A DNA stretch of 64,000 bases from JBBDXS01 sp040902195 (GTDB taxonomy: Bacteria; Chloroflexota; Dehalococcoidia; DSTF01; RBG-16-68-14): assembly GCA_040902195.1 (NCBI GenBank), contig JBBDXS010000004.1:62001-126000 (forward strand), read 5' to 3'. Position 1 is the first letter of the stretch. Every line of letters starts with the position of its first letter. The position numbers were made by a program, and so were the translations under genes. Below are positions 47,551 through 58,129 of this stretch, piece after piece. The notes below the pieces were generated by a model. The model saw only the letters and a list, made by a program, of their open reading frames with translations, was not told where the DNA came from and made no database searches.

Positions 47551-49086
47551 GTGCGCCACGACTTCATCATCGTCGGGTCAGGCATCGCCGGGCTCTACGC
47601 CGCGCTCCTGGCCCGCGAGCGCGGCTCGGTGCTCATCCTCACCAAAGGCTCCATCGAAGAGTGCAACACGCGCTACGCGCAGGGCGGCATCGCGGCCGCC
47701 GTCGGCCCGGACGATACGCCCGAGCTCCATCTCAAGGACACGATCGAGGCCGGCGCTGGCCTGGTCGATGAGGAGGCGGCGCGTATCCTCGTCAGCGAGG
47801 CGGCGGAGCGCATCAGCGACCTCGTGCGCTTCGGCGTGCCATTCGACAGCGCCGGCGGCGCGGTCGCTCTCGGGCGCGAGGGCGCGCACAGCCGCTCGCG
47901 CATCCTCCACGCAGGCGGCGACGCGACCGGCGCGCACATCGAGCTTTCGCTCTCGTCGCTCGCGCGCATGTCGGGCGTCGAGATCAAGGAGTTCTGCCAG
48001 GTCGAGGATGTGGTTATCGAACACGGCCGCGCCGTCGCCGTAACGACGCTCGATACGGACTCGAACACGAGCGAGACGTTCGAGGCGCGCGCGATCGTCC
48101 TCGCGACGGGCGGGACGGGGCAGCTTTATCGCGCCAGCACGAACCCGGACGTCGCTACCGGCGACGGCGTCGCGGTCGCCTACCGCGCCGGCGCCGAGAT
48201 CATGGACATGGAGTTCGTCCAATTCCACCCGACCGCGCTACGCATGCCGGGCGTGGCTGTCTTCCTCATCTCCGAGGCCGTGCGCGGGGAGGGCGCCGTG
48301 CTGATCGACGAGGACGGCCGTCGCTTCATGCCCGAGTACGACGAGCGCGCGGAGCTTGCGCCGCGCGATATCGTCGCGCGCGCGATCCATAGCGAGATGA
48401 CGCGCTCCGGAAGGGACCGCGTTTTCCTCGACGTGACGCATCTGCCCGCCGAGCGCGTGACCGCGCGCTTTCCGCAGATTTACGCCTACTGCCTGGAGCA
48501 CGGTCTCGACATTACGAAGGAGCCGATCCCCGTCTCGCCTGCCGCGCACTACATGATGGGCGGCGTGCGCACGAACGTGTGGGGCGAGACGACGCTGCCG
48601 GGCCTCTACGCCTGCGGCGAGTGCGCCTGCACCGGCGTCCACGGCGCGAATCGCCTCGCGTCGAACTCGCTCCTCGAGACCGTCGTCTTCGCGCGCCGTG
48701 TCGTCGAGCGCGCGGCGGAGTGCGGTGAGGCGCCCGGCGCGGCATCGCTATCGCCGGACGCGGTCGCGCTCAGCGATGGACGTCTCGCCGAGGCCGGGAG
48801 CGTCTCGCGGCCCGATCTGCAGTCGCTGATGTGGGAGCGCGTCGGTATCGTGCGCGACGGCGAGTCGCTACACGGCGCATGCGAGACGATGGCGTCGTGG
48901 GACGCCGTCGCTCCGGCTCCCTCCGACCGGCCGTCGCACGAGCTGGCGAACCTGCTGCTCTGCGGCCGCCTCGCCGCGGAGGCCGCGTTGCGACGGGAGG
49001 AGAGCCGCGGCGCGCATTATCGCACAGACTTCCCGCAGCCGCGCGACGAGTGGCGTCGTCACATCGTGTTTCGCAAGCATGCCTAG
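47551..49086 (+). CDS. nadB: L-aspartate oxidase
   Basis: It oxidises L-aspartate to iminosuccinate in de novo NAD synthesis. The 511-residue flavoprotein has 'IIVGSGIAGLYAALLA', 'RYAQGGIAAA', and 'HGLDITKEPIPVSPAAHYMMGGVRTN', the NadB signature. The GTG at 47551 follows the operator closely. Its end overlaps nadC by 8 bases. nadA (quinolinate synthase) is not in this window. Confidence 0.95.
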   Translation: MRHDFIIVGSGIAGLYAALLARERGSVLILTKGSIEECNTRYAQGGIAAAVGPDDTPELHLKDTIEAGAGLVDEEAARILVSEAAERISDLVRFGVPFDSAGGAVALGREGAHSRSRILHAGGDATGAHIELSLSSLARMSGVEIKEFCQVEDVVIEHGRAVAVTTLDTDSNTSETFEARAIVLATGGTGQLYRASTNPDVATGDGVAVAYRAGAEIMDMEFVQFHPTALRMPGVAVFLISEAVRGEGAVLIDEDGRRFMPEYDERAELAPRDIVARAIHSEMTRSGRDRVFLDVTHLPAERVTARFPQIYAYCLEHGLDITKEPIPVSPAAHYMMGGVRTNVWGETTLPGLYACGECACTGVHGANRLASNSLLETVVFARRVVERAAECGEAPGAASLSPDAVALSDGRLAEAGSVSRPDLQSLMWERVGIVRDGESLHGACETMASWDAVAPAPSDRPSHELANLLLCGRLAAEAALRREESRGAHYRTDFPQPRDEWRRHIVFRKHA

Positions 49087-49942
49087 CCTCGAGCCGCTCG
49101 ACCCCGTCTACCTGCACCGGATCGTCCTCGCAGCGCTCGAGGAAGACGGCGCGCGTAACGATGTCACGACGTGCGCTCTCGTCGCGCCGGACCAGCGCGG
49201 ACGCGGCGCCGTGCTCTGCAACGCGACGGGTGTCATCGCAGGGCTGCCTCTTGCGCAAGCGACGTTCGCAGCGCTCGATCCGCAGGTGCGCTTCGAGGCG
49301 CTCGTCGTGGACGGCGCGGCGGTCGCAGCGGGCGACATCGTCGCGCGCGTGGAAGGGCCGCTCGCGCCGGTCCTCAGCGGCGAGCGTGTCGCGCTCAATT
49401 TCCTCCAGCGCCTCTCGGGCATCGCGACGCTGACGCAGCGCTTCGTCGATGCTGTCGCGGGGTTGCCGGTGCGCATCCTCGATACGCGCAAGACGACGCC
49501 CGGCCTACGGCCGCTCGAGCGCTACGCCGTGCGCGCCGGCGGCGGCGAGAACCATCGCTACAACCTGAGCGACGCCGTGCTGATCAAAGACAACCACATC
49601 GCTGCCTCGCGCACGCGCGGCCTAACCATCGAGCAGATCGTTTCGACTGCGGGCGCGGCGGCGCCTGCCGGTATGACCGTCGAGATCGAGGCGTCCACGG
49701 TCGATGAGGCGCGCGAGGCGATCGATGCCGGCGCGGACATCGTCCTGCTCGACAACATGGCCATAGACGATATGCGCCGGGCGGTCGCGCTGCGAGTGGG
49801 CAACGTGCGATTCGAGGCGTCCGGCGGCGTCACGCTCGACACTGTGCGCGCGATCGCGGAGACCGGCGTCGATCGCATCTCGGTCGGCGCGCTGACGCAC
49901 TCGGCCGTCGCGCTCGACCTCAGCCTGGAACTCGAACCCTAG
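49079..49942 (+). CDS. nadC: Nicotinate-nucleotide pyrophosphorylase (carboxylating)
   Basis: NadC makes nicotinate mononucleotide from quinolinate and PRPP. The 287-residue product has 'EDGARNDVTTCAL', 'RILDTRKTTPGLRPLERYAV' and 'RAGGGENHRYNLSDAVLIKDNH', and the phosphate-binding 'FEASGGVTLDTVRAIAETGVDRISVGALTHS' end. Co-operonic with nadB. Confidence 0.96.
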   Translation: MPSLEPLDPVYLHRIVLAALEEDGARNDVTTCALVAPDQRGRGAVLCNATGVIAGLPLAQATFAALDPQVRFEALVVDGAAVAAGDIVARVEGPLAPVLSGERVALNFLQRLSGIATLTQRFVDAVAGLPVRILDTRKTTPGLRPLERYAVRAGGGENHRYNLSDAVLIKDNHIAASRTRGLTIEQIVSTAGAAAPAGMTVEIEASTVDEAREAIDAGADIVLLDNMAIDDMRRAVALRVGNVRFEASGGVTLDTVRAIAETGVDRISVGALTHSAVALDLSLELEP

Positions 49943-49967
49943 CGCCGCCGCTGCTACGATGGGCGGC

Positions 49968-50507
49968 ATGCAGCTCGTCATCATCTCCGGCCCTCCGAAC
50001 GCCGGCAAGTCCGCCAGCGCCGAGGCGCTCTGCCAGCGCTACGACCGCATGCTGCACATCGATGTCGCGGCGTTGCGCGACTTCCTGCGCATGGGACGCC
50101 TGCGTCCGTGGGACGAGTCGGCGGAAGGTCGGCAGCAACGGCGGCTGCTGATCGGCTCGGCGTGCGATATGGCGCGCCGCTTCCTCGATGCGGGCTACGG
50201 CGTCGTGATCGATGACGTCGTTACGGAACAAGAAGAGCCAGCCTATCGCGAGGAGCTATCGACGTGCGCCGTGCCCGTGCACTACGTCGTGCTGCTGCCG
50301 CCGCTCGCGGTGCTGCTCGAACGCGAGCGATTGCGCCCGACGGAGTGGCACCGCGCCGGACGGCTCGAGCGGGTGTACGAACGCTTCGCGGCGCGGCGCG
50401 ACGCGAACGTGATCGATCCCGGCGATCTCGCCCCCGATCTCGTTGCCGACCGCGTGATGGCGCTGGCAGCCGAGGGCCGCGCGCTGATGCATCGTGCAGA
50501 CGCCTGA
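49968..50507 (+). CDS. P-loop kinase/phosphotransferase (AAA_33-like)
   Basis: The 179-residue product has Walker A 'SGPPNAGKSASAEAL' near residue 10 and an acidic 'VVIDDVVTE' that fits the lid and catalytic region of small kinases like chloramphenicol phosphotransferase. It ends with 'RFAARRDANVIDPGDLAPDLVADRV'. The substrate cannot be told. An ATG at 49959 is an alternative start. The PAP2 gene starts inside its end. Confidence 0.7.
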   Translation: MQLVIISGPPNAGKSASAEALCQRYDRMLHIDVAALRDFLRMGRLRPWDESAEGRQQRRLLIGSACDMARRFLDAGYGVVIDDVVTEQEEPAYREELSTCAVPVHYVVLLPPLAVLLERERLRPTEWHRAGRLERVYERFAARRDANVIDPGDLAPDLVADRVMALAAEGRALMHRADA

Positions 50508-51162
50508 GCCCGTCGCCCGGCGTCGCTCCTGGGCGCCGCTGGCGATGGCGCTCTGGATGGCCGTCCTGGTCCTGTTCCTCTTCTCCGCGATGATGGCTGC
50601 GTTCTACGATCGTTTTCCCTCCGACGAGTACATCGCGCACCGGATCCAGGACATCGATGCGTCCGGGTTCGCTGGCTATATGGACGTTGTCAACGTGCTC
50701 GGCGTGTCGTGGCTGTTCGTTCCGCTGACGGCTGCCGTCGCGATGCTCCTGATTGCGCGTAACGGTTGGGTCGAAGGGGCGCTCGTGCTGCTCACATTCT
50801 TCCCGCGCTGGCTCAACGGCATCGTCAAGGACACTGTCGACCGGCCACGCCCGTCGCCGGAGCTGCTCCACGCCACGAGCGAGCACTCCGGAGCGAGCTT
50901 CCCCAGCGGCCACACCACCGGCACCGCTGTGCTGTTCGCGCTGCTGTTCCTGGTGATGCCGCTGCTCGTGCCGTGGAGGCCGCTGCGCTGGCTGCTCCAG
51001 GCAGCCTGCCTCCTCTTCGTCATCTCGGCCGGGCCGGCGCGCATTTATGCCGGCGCACACTGGCCGTCCGATGCGCTGGGCGCCTACTTGCTGGCGCTCC
51101 TCTTCGTTATTCCAGCGCTGGCCGTATTCGCGGCGCTTGGGAGTAGGGGTAATCCCCGATAG
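50494..51162 (+). CDS. PAP2-family membrane phosphatase
   Basis: The 222-residue protein has about six membrane helices and the three PAP2 motifs: 'KDTVDRPRP', 'SFPSGHTTGTA', and 'ARIYAGAHWPSDALGAY'. It probably dephosphorylates undecaprenyl diphosphate or phosphatidic acid at the membrane outer face. The GTG start overlaps the kinase gene by 14 bases. Confidence 0.9.
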   Translation: MQTPEPVARRRSWAPLAMALWMAVLVLFLFSAMMAAFYDRFPSDEYIAHRIQDIDASGFAGYMDVVNVLGVSWLFVPLTAAVAMLLIARNGWVEGALVLLTFFPRWLNGIVKDTVDRPRPSPELLHATSEHSGASFPSGHTTGTAVLFALLFLVMPLLVPWRPLRWLLQAACLLFVISAGPARIYAGAHWPSDALGAYLLALLFVIPALAVFAALGSRGNPR

Positions 51163-51243
51163 CGCCGCGCGGTGTCGATGTTAGACTTGCACCAAAGGGT
51201 CGATACTCAATAAGGGCTATGGCCCGCGGAAGGAGGCGCAAGC

Positions 51244-51756
51244 GTGAACTGGCTCGATGCCGTGATTATCGTTCTCGTGCTGTGGTTTACCTTCGCCGCG
51301 TTCCAGGCCGGCTTCATCCGCGAGTCAGTGACCGTCGTTGCGGCCGTGATCGGCGTTGCGCTGGCGGGGCTGTTCTACAAGGACCTCGCGGACGACGTCC
51401 TGCTCTTCATCGATAACGGCCAGCTCGCGAACATCGTCGCCTTCGTCATCATCTTCTCCGCGGCGGCGCTCGCCGGGCAGATGATGGCCCTCGTCCTCAA
51501 GCCGACGGTGAACGTGCTCCAGCTCGGCATCTTCGATCAGCTACTGGGCGCAGGCTTCGGCATAGCGAAGGCGATCGTCTTCATCCAGGTCTTCGTGATC
51601 CTGTTCGTGACGTACCCGCGCTGGGGCCTCGAAAACGACATCGACCACTCGCTGTTCGGGTCGCTCGTCATCGAGAAGACGGCCGTGCTCGTCCATCTCC
51701 TGCCCGCCGAGTTCGAAGGCGGCGTGGACGACTTCAACCGCGGCACGGAGATCTAG
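51244..51756 (+). CDS. CvpA-family membrane protein
   Basis: The 170-residue protein has four hydrophobic helices ('LDAVIIVLVLWFTFAAFQAGF', 'VAAVIGVALAGLFY', 'IVAFVIIFSAAALAG', 'IAKAIVFIQVFVILFVTY'), matching CvpA, a colicin-V-production-like inner membrane protein. The role is uncertain. GTG start with GGAGG 7-10 bases upstream. Confidence 0.85.
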   Translation: MNWLDAVIIVLVLWFTFAAFQAGFIRESVTVVAAVIGVALAGLFYKDLADDVLLFIDNGQLANIVAFVIIFSAAALAGQMMALVLKPTVNVLQLGIFDQLLGAGFGIAKAIVFIQVFVILFVTYPRWGLENDIDHSLFGSLVIEKTAVLVHLLPAEFEGGVDDFNRGTEI

Positions 51757-51800
51757 GCGCTAGCTACCCCAACATCGCGACCACGCGACGAACCTCCGCG

Positions 51801-52169
51801 CTAGCGGTGGTTGTACAACTCGACCCGCCAACGCCACTCGTCCTTCGCGTCCGAGTTCCACCACGAGAGCAAGATCCCCACGTCGCCGCCGGGCAGCATA
51901 ACGGGCGTGCCGTTGAGCGTCTCGTCCGGCCAGATGTCCTGCCTCACGATGCGATCGCCGCGCCGCTCCAGCAGCGCCATCGGCGACCACTCGGTCCGCG
52001 CGAGGTTCTCGCCCAAAGCGATCAGGACGCCGGTGTCATCGCGGACCTCTACCCTAAGCACCGGCGGTGGGGAATGAACGACTAGCTGGTCGGTCGGATC
52101 GATACGTCCCCGACCAAACGAAAGACCCGGTGCGCCGGCTTCGGGATACCAGAGGTCCCAAATCTCCAC
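51801..52169 (-). CDS. Conserved hypothetical protein, beta-rich
   Basis: The 122-residue product is rich in aromatic residues and beta strands: 'MEIWDLWYPEAGAPGLSFGRGRI', 'LRVEVRDDTGVLIALGENL', 'GILLSWWNSDAKDEWRWRVELYNHR'. No signal peptide. The pattern suggests a compact beta domain; function unknown. It is a short distance downstream of comM on the same strand. Confidence 0.6.
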   Translation of the reverse strand: MEIWDLWYPEAGAPGLSFGRGRIDPTDQLVVHSPPPVLRVEVRDDTGVLIALGENLARTEWSPMALLERRGDRIVRQDIWPDETLNGTPVMLPGGDVGILLSWWNSDAKDEWRWRVELYNHR

Positions 52170-52191
52170 GATCGCACCTCCTCGAAATGGG

Positions 52192-53718
52192 CTACCCCCT
52201 TAGCCGCTGGCGGTACTGGATCGCCTCCGCCACGTGCGGAGAGCAGATCGGCTCCGACCCCGCCATGTCCGCGATCGTCCGCGCCAGCTTGAGCACGCGA
52301 TGGAACGCGCGCGCCGAAAGCGATAGCTGCGTCATCGCCAGGCGCAGGAGCGATTGCGCCTGCTCATCCAGCACCGACTGGCAGTACTGCCGCACTTCCG
52401 TCGGCGTCATCTCGGCGTTGCACAGTAATCGCGTCTCCGCGAAGCGGCGCCCCTGCACCTCGCGCACGCGCGCGACACGCTCGCGGATCGTCTCGGACAA
52501 CTCGCCGATCGAATTCGCCGCCAGCTTCTCGTACTCGACGCGCGGCACCTCGACGAAAATATCGATGCGGTCCAGCAGAGGCCCCGAGATGCGCTTCTGG
52601 TAGCGGCTCACAGTCGATTCGTTGCACGTGCATTCGCGCTGCGTGTCGCCATAATAGCCGCACGGGCAGGGGTTCATTGCGCCAACGAGCATGAAGTTCG
52701 CAGGGTAGGTGATCGTTGCCTGCGCCCGCGCGATCGTGACGACGCGGTCCTCGACCGGCTGTCGGAGCACCTCGAGGACCTGCTGCGGGAACTCCGGCAG
52801 TTCGTCGAGGAACAGCACGCCGCGATGGCTCAGGCTGATCTCGCCCGGCCGCGGCATGCGGCCTCCGCCGACGAGACCCGCGTGACTAATCGTGTGATGA
52901 GGCGCGCGGAACGGGCGCTGCATGATCATCGGCGTCTCCGAGGGGAGGAGGCCGCTCACGCTGTAGATCTTCGTGACGTCCAGCGCTTCGGTGGATGTCA
53001 TGTCGGGCAGGATCGATGGCAGCGCGCGCGCCAGCAGCGTCTTGCCCGCGCCCGGCGGCCCGATCATCAGCACGTTGTGGCCGCCCGCCGCCGCCACCTC
53101 CAGCGCGCGCTTCACGTGTTCCTGCCCGCGCACCTCGGCGAAGTCGCTGCCCTCCCAGAGGCGCGTCGCGGCGGGCAGGCCGTTGCGCACGAACGGCTCG
53201 ATGCGCTGCTCGCCGCTCAGGTGCGCCATCAGCTGGACGAGCGTCCGCACCGGGATCACGCGCATGCCGTCGATGAGCGACGCCTCCGCCGCATCCGCCT
53301 CCGGCACGTAGGCCGTCTCGATGCCGCGCTCCCTGGCGAGGCCGACCATCGGCAGCACGCCGTGCGCATGGCGCACCTGGCCGTCGAGCGCTAGTTCGCC
53401 TACGAACACCGACTTCTCGACGTCCGCCACCACCTGCTGTGACGCCATCAACACGCCCAGCGCGATCGCGAGATCGTACGATGGGCCCTCCTTGCGCAGG
53501 TCCGCCGGCGCGAGGTTAACGATGAGGCGCTTGATCGGGAACTGGAAGCCGGAGTTCTTGATCGCCGAGTGGACGCGCTCGCGCGCCTCCTGCACAGCCG
53601 TGTCGCCCAGGCCGACGACCTGGAACGTCACCTTGCCCCGCCCAACGTCGACCTCGACCTCGACGAGCTGGCCGTCCAGTCCGAGGACGGCGCACGACAG
53701 TACCTTCGCCAGGGGCAT
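52192..53718 (-). CDS. comM: ComM/YifB-family Mg-chelatase-like ATPase
   Basis: The 508-residue protein has an N-terminal Lon-protease-like fold ('VEVEVDVGRGKVTFQVVGLGDTAVQEARERV') and a magnesium-chelatase ATPase core: 'MIGPPGAGKTLLARALPSILP', 'HRGVLFLDELPEF', 'NPCPCGYYGD'. Four cysteines near residue 355 form a zinc site. ComM acts as a branch-migration helicase in natural transformation and is common in non-competent bacteria too. Confidence 0.94.
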   Translation of the reverse strand: MPLAKVLSCAVLGLDGQLVEVEVDVGRGKVTFQVVGLGDTAVQEARERVHSAIKNSGFQFPIKRLIVNLAPADLRKEGPSYDLAIALGVLMASQQVVADVEKSVFVGELALDGQVRHAHGVLPMVGLARERGIETAYVPEADAAEASLIDGMRVIPVRTLVQLMAHLSGEQRIEPFVRNGLPAATRLWEGSDFAEVRGQEHVKRALEVAAAGGHNVLMIGPPGAGKTLLARALPSILPDMTSTEALDVTKIYSVSGLLPSETPMIMQRPFRAPHHTISHAGLVGGGRMPRPGEISLSHRGVLFLDELPEFPQQVLEVLRQPVEDRVVTIARAQATITYPANFMLVGAMNPCPCGYYGDTQRECTCNESTVSRYQKRISGPLLDRIDIFVEVPRVEYEKLAANSIGELSETIRERVARVREVQGRRFAETRLLCNAEMTPTEVRQYCQSVLDEQAQSLLRLAMTQLSLSARAFHRVLKLARTIADMAGSEPICSPHVAEAIQYRQRLRG

Positions 53719-54088
53719 CCTTACCCTCCGGAGCTTGCCACTCAGGTGGGGAGAGTATGCCCGAAGCCGGCGCGGCGAGGCAAGCGGGGGCGCGGGTACA
53801 CGAAGTGCGGGATCAGTCGTCCGACGCCCGCGACCGGACGATCAGGCTGCCCAGGATGAGGAGCGTGGCAAGTGGGTAGAAGACGCGGACGCTCATGTAG
53901 GGCCGGTATACACGAGGCACAGAACGCGCGCGCGTGACAAGCAGTCGCCTGAGACACGGGGCTTCAGATGCAGTTTGGTCGCCTCGCGCGGCTGTGCTGG
54001 ATGCTGACGGTAGTGCCCGGCGCATTTGCCGAGTATGTAAATGCGAGGCGATTCCTCGGCTGGGTTACACCACTGGAGGACTGTCCTT
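53719..54088. other. Intergenic stretch with a possible small membrane-peptide ORF
   Basis: Little is certain in these 370 bases. On the reverse strand 53896-53813 encode a 27-residue peptide with one hydrophobic helix ('FYPLATLLILGSLIV') and a charged tail. It could be a real small protein, but no clear ribosome site supports it. The remaining sequence shows no hairpin or other gene. Confidence 0.35.
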
Positions 54089-54856
54089 ATGCCGGCTGGC
54101 AAGGGATACGACATCTTCCCGCGAACATTCAAGGCCCGCCTGCTTCTGGCGATAGCGTTCTTGGGCGGCCTCGGCTTAGTCGTAGGTTGGCTGTTCCTCC
54201 CCCTTCTTGTGATCTCCAGGATGTTCGAAGATCCCCCATGCAGCGGCTCTGACCAGCAAGGCTGCTTAGAGGCTCAGATCGAGCTCTCGCCCTTCGCGCA
54301 GCCCTCTTGTGAGGGAAGCGGACGCCGCGTCTGCTTCGTGCCTCTGGGTCAGGTCGACCCAGACCTGGTGCGCAACTTGGTTGCGTACTACCGGGACGAG
54401 TACGGGCTCGAAATCGGAGTGCTCACGCCCAGCGCCATCCCTGCGGACACGATCAATCCTGACCGCAAGCAGATAGATGGGGAGTCGCTGGCCGACTTCC
54501 TAGGCGCGCTATTCCCGGCTGACTTCTACGACCCCAACGTAGCCCTCATCGGCCTCACCCCGTTGGACCTCTACGCCGAAGATAGGGACTGGAGGTTCCA
54601 ACTGGGCAACGCGCAATGGGGGACGCAGTCCCGCGCCGTTGTTTCCACGTACCGCATGCACCTCGGGGCCTTTCGCCTTGTGGACGATGAACGCGTCTTC
54701 ACGCGGACCCGCAAGTTGGTTACCAAATACGTAGGCTTCATGCATTACGGCCTTTCCGCAAGTGAGGACCCGACAAGCCCCATGTACGGCAGCATCTTGA
54801 GCGTGTCGGATCTTGACACGATGGGGGAACCGCTTAGCGTAGCGACTGGCCATTAG
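54089..54856 (+). CDS. Membrane-anchored archaemetzincin-like protein
   Basis: The 255-residue product has an N-terminal membrane helix ('LLLAIAFLGGLGLVVGWLFLPLL'), a cysteine-containing loop, then a region reminiscent of archaemetzincins. These are 'FVPLGQVDPDLVRNLVAYYRDEYGLE', 'NVALIGLTPLDLYAEDRDWRF' and 'AVVSTYRMHLG'. The tail is 'KYVGFMHYGLSASEDPTSPMYGSI'. The expected HExxHxxGxxH zinc motif is not visible, so it may be an inactive or altered relative. The ATG at 54089 has GGAGG 9 bases ahead. Base use is less GC-rich than in the flanks. Confidence 0.5.
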   Translation: MPAGKGYDIFPRTFKARLLLAIAFLGGLGLVVGWLFLPLLVISRMFEDPPCSGSDQQGCLEAQIELSPFAQPSCEGSGRRVCFVPLGQVDPDLVRNLVAYYRDEYGLEIGVLTPSAIPADTINPDRKQIDGESLADFLGALFPADFYDPNVALIGLTPLDLYAEDRDWRFQLGNAQWGTQSRAVVSTYRMHLGAFRLVDDERVFTRTRKLVTKYVGFMHYGLSASEDPTSPMYGSILSVSDLDTMGEPLSVATGH

Positions 54857-54858
54857 CC

Positions 54859-54896
54859 CAGACGGTTCTGGGGCCGGCCCCCAAGGACCCCGTCTG
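54859..54896 (+). terminator. Hairpin right after the archaemetzincin-like gene
   Basis: Outer arms CAGACGG / CCGTCTG enclose a GC-rich inner palindrome GGGGCCGGCCCC. It starts 3 bases after the stop codon. No T-run, so it may act by a different mechanism. Confidence 0.6.
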
Positions 54897-55033
54897 TAGT
54901 GTGACTGGGCGCCGCGCTGTGCTGCCTGCGGCAAGAAGCTTTCCGAGGCGGTGAACCATCCAGGCGTGTTAGACATGCGGCAGGAACTCCGTGCACTTCG
55001 TGCCCTCCGTCTACCGGACCTCGTGCCCACCGT

Positions 55034-55058
55034 GGCCTCCAGAACAGGAGGCCTTTTT
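55034..55058 (+). terminator. Intrinsic terminator
   Basis: GGCCTCC-AGAACA-GGAGGCC is followed directly by TTTTT. No gene lies just upstream (54897-55033), so the transcript it ends is either read through from 54.1-54.9 kb or a non-coding RNA. Confidence 0.75.
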
Positions 55059-55198
55059 CTTGCGCGGCGCCACATCAGGCGCGGCGAGGCAAGCGAGGCC
55101 GAAATCGGCCCCACATTTCCTGTAACCCTTTTCCGCCTTTCTCCGTTATAGGACTGCAGAAGAGGCGAAGCGAGCGGGGCGCCGACCTTCTTCTTCTT

Positions 55199-55242
55199 GA
55201 GAGACGCCTCGACTTGTCGGGGCGTCCCTCTCTGTGTTTTTT
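55199..55242 (+). terminator. Second candidate terminator
   Basis: GAGAGACGCC pairs, with a small bulge, with GGCGTCCCTCTC, then a TTTTTT run at 55237-55242. It lies 15 bases before the -35 of the trpS leader and would insulate the Trp T-box from upstream transcription. Confidence 0.5.
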
Positions 55243-55256
55243 GCGGCAAACACTAC

Positions 55257-55286
55257 TTGACACCTTCGCGCTGCCGCTGATATCGT
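55257..55286 (+). promoter_or_regulatory. Promoter of the trpS-trp operon
   Basis: A consensus TTGACA (55257-55262) and TATCGT (55281-55286) are 18 bases apart, about 35 bases before T-box stem I. Confidence 0.65.
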
Positions 55287-55314
55287 GACAGCACAATCGA
55301 ATACGCAAAAGGCC

Positions 55315-55613
55315 GCGAACAGGACGAGTAGGCCGTCGAAGCGGGGCTGTCCTTCCCCAAAAGGGAAGGACGCAGAGAGCCGGAGTAGGTGAGAGCCGGC
55401 GCCAGCGCAACGGCCGAATGGACCTGGGAGCTGCGGACCGAACGGTCGCCGAGGCCAAGTAGGCTCCGCCGGAAGGGGCACCGTTAGCAGAGCCCAGGGT
55501 ATCTCCCTCACCACGGGACGTGCCTGACAAGAGTTGTCCCCGGCGGGCCGGGGACAAGTAGGGTGGCACCGCGAACCCCTTCGCCCCTATTGCAGGGCCG
55601 AAGGGTTTTTTTA
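55315..55613 (+). promoter_or_regulatory. T-box leader, tryptophan-specific
   Basis: The T-box consensus AGGGTGGCACCGCGA lies at 55560-55574. A hairpin (arms near 55574-55582 and 55598-55606) and a run of seven T follow as terminator. Stem I has GACGAGTA near 55324 and GCAGAGAGCCGG near 55372. The specifier region reads GAA-TGG-ACCTGGGAG, so TGG (55419-55421) is the Trp codon. TGGC pairs with a G73 discriminator, as in tRNA-Trp. An extra palindrome (55349-55371, GTCCTTCCC arms) sits inside stem I and is missing from the thrS leader. Confidence 0.94.
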
Positions 55614-55635
55614 TTGCCAGCGAACGGAGGATGTC

Positions 55636-56645
55636 ATGTCCCCAGCCAGGAAGCGCATTCTTACCGGCGTCCGGCCGACAGGCGCCATGCACCTCGGTCA
55701 CTATGCGGGCGCGCTCGAAAACTGGGTCCGCCTTCAGGACGAGTACGAGTGCTTCTTCCTGATCGCGGACTATCAGGTCTCGGACTACGCGGACGACATC
55801 GATACCGTGCGCGCCGCGGTCCACGAGATCGCCTGCGACTGGCTCGCGGTCGGCCTCGATCCCGCGAAGAGCCACTTTGTGATCGAGAGCCTCGTGCCGG
55901 AGCACGCCGAGCTCACGCTGTGGCTGAGCTGGTGGGTGCCGCTCGCGCGTCTCCAGCGCAACCCGACGCTCAAGGCGGAGATGGACGACCTCGGGTCGAA
56001 GTCCGTGCCGGTCGCGTTCTTCAACTACCCGGTGATGCAGGTCGCGAACATCCTCATGCCCAAGGCGCACCTTGTGCCCGTGGGCGAGGACCAGCTCCCG
56101 CACATCGAGATGACACGTGAGATCGCGCGGCGCTTCAATCGCCTGTTCGGCGACGTCTTCCCTGAGCCCGACGCGCTTGTCGGCCGTGTGCCGCGCCTCG
56201 TTGGCACGGACGGCGACGCGAAGATGAGCAAGTCCCGCAACAACGCGATCTACCTCAAAGACGACGAAGCAACCGTGACGAAGAAGGTAATGAGCATGTT
56301 CACCGACCCGACGCGGCTTCGCGCGACCGATCCCGGCCACATCGAAGGCAACCCGGTCTTCATGTACCACGATGCCTTCAACCCGAATACGGCCGAGGTG
56401 CAGGACCTCAAGGAACGCTATGTCGCAGGCAAGGTGGGCGACGTTGAGGTCAAACAGAAGCTGATCGCCGCGCTCAACGCCTTCCTCGATCCCATTCGCG
56501 AGCGTCGCGCGCACTACGCGGCGCACCCGGAGATCGCGCGGGACGCGCTCGCGTCCGGCACAGCCTTCGGCAAGAAGACCGCCGAGGCGACGATGGCCGA
56601 AGTGCGAGGAGCGCTGCGGCTCAACTACCTGGACGGTTCCGAATC

Positions 56646-56649
<4 letters not shown>
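55636..56649 (+). CDS. trpS: Tryptophanyl-tRNA synthetase
   Basis: It charges tRNA-Trp. The 337-residue class-I enzyme has the HIGH-like 'GAMHLGHYAGAL' near residue 16-27 and the KMSKS motif 'DAKMSKSRNN' near 197. 'PVGEDQLPHIEMTREIARRFN' is characteristic. The ATG at 55636 follows GGAGG; the longer frame runs back into the T-box. Its stop overlaps the trpE start (ATGA). Confidence 0.97.
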
Positions 56650-58127
<1,478 letters not shown>

Positions 58128-58129
58128 CG

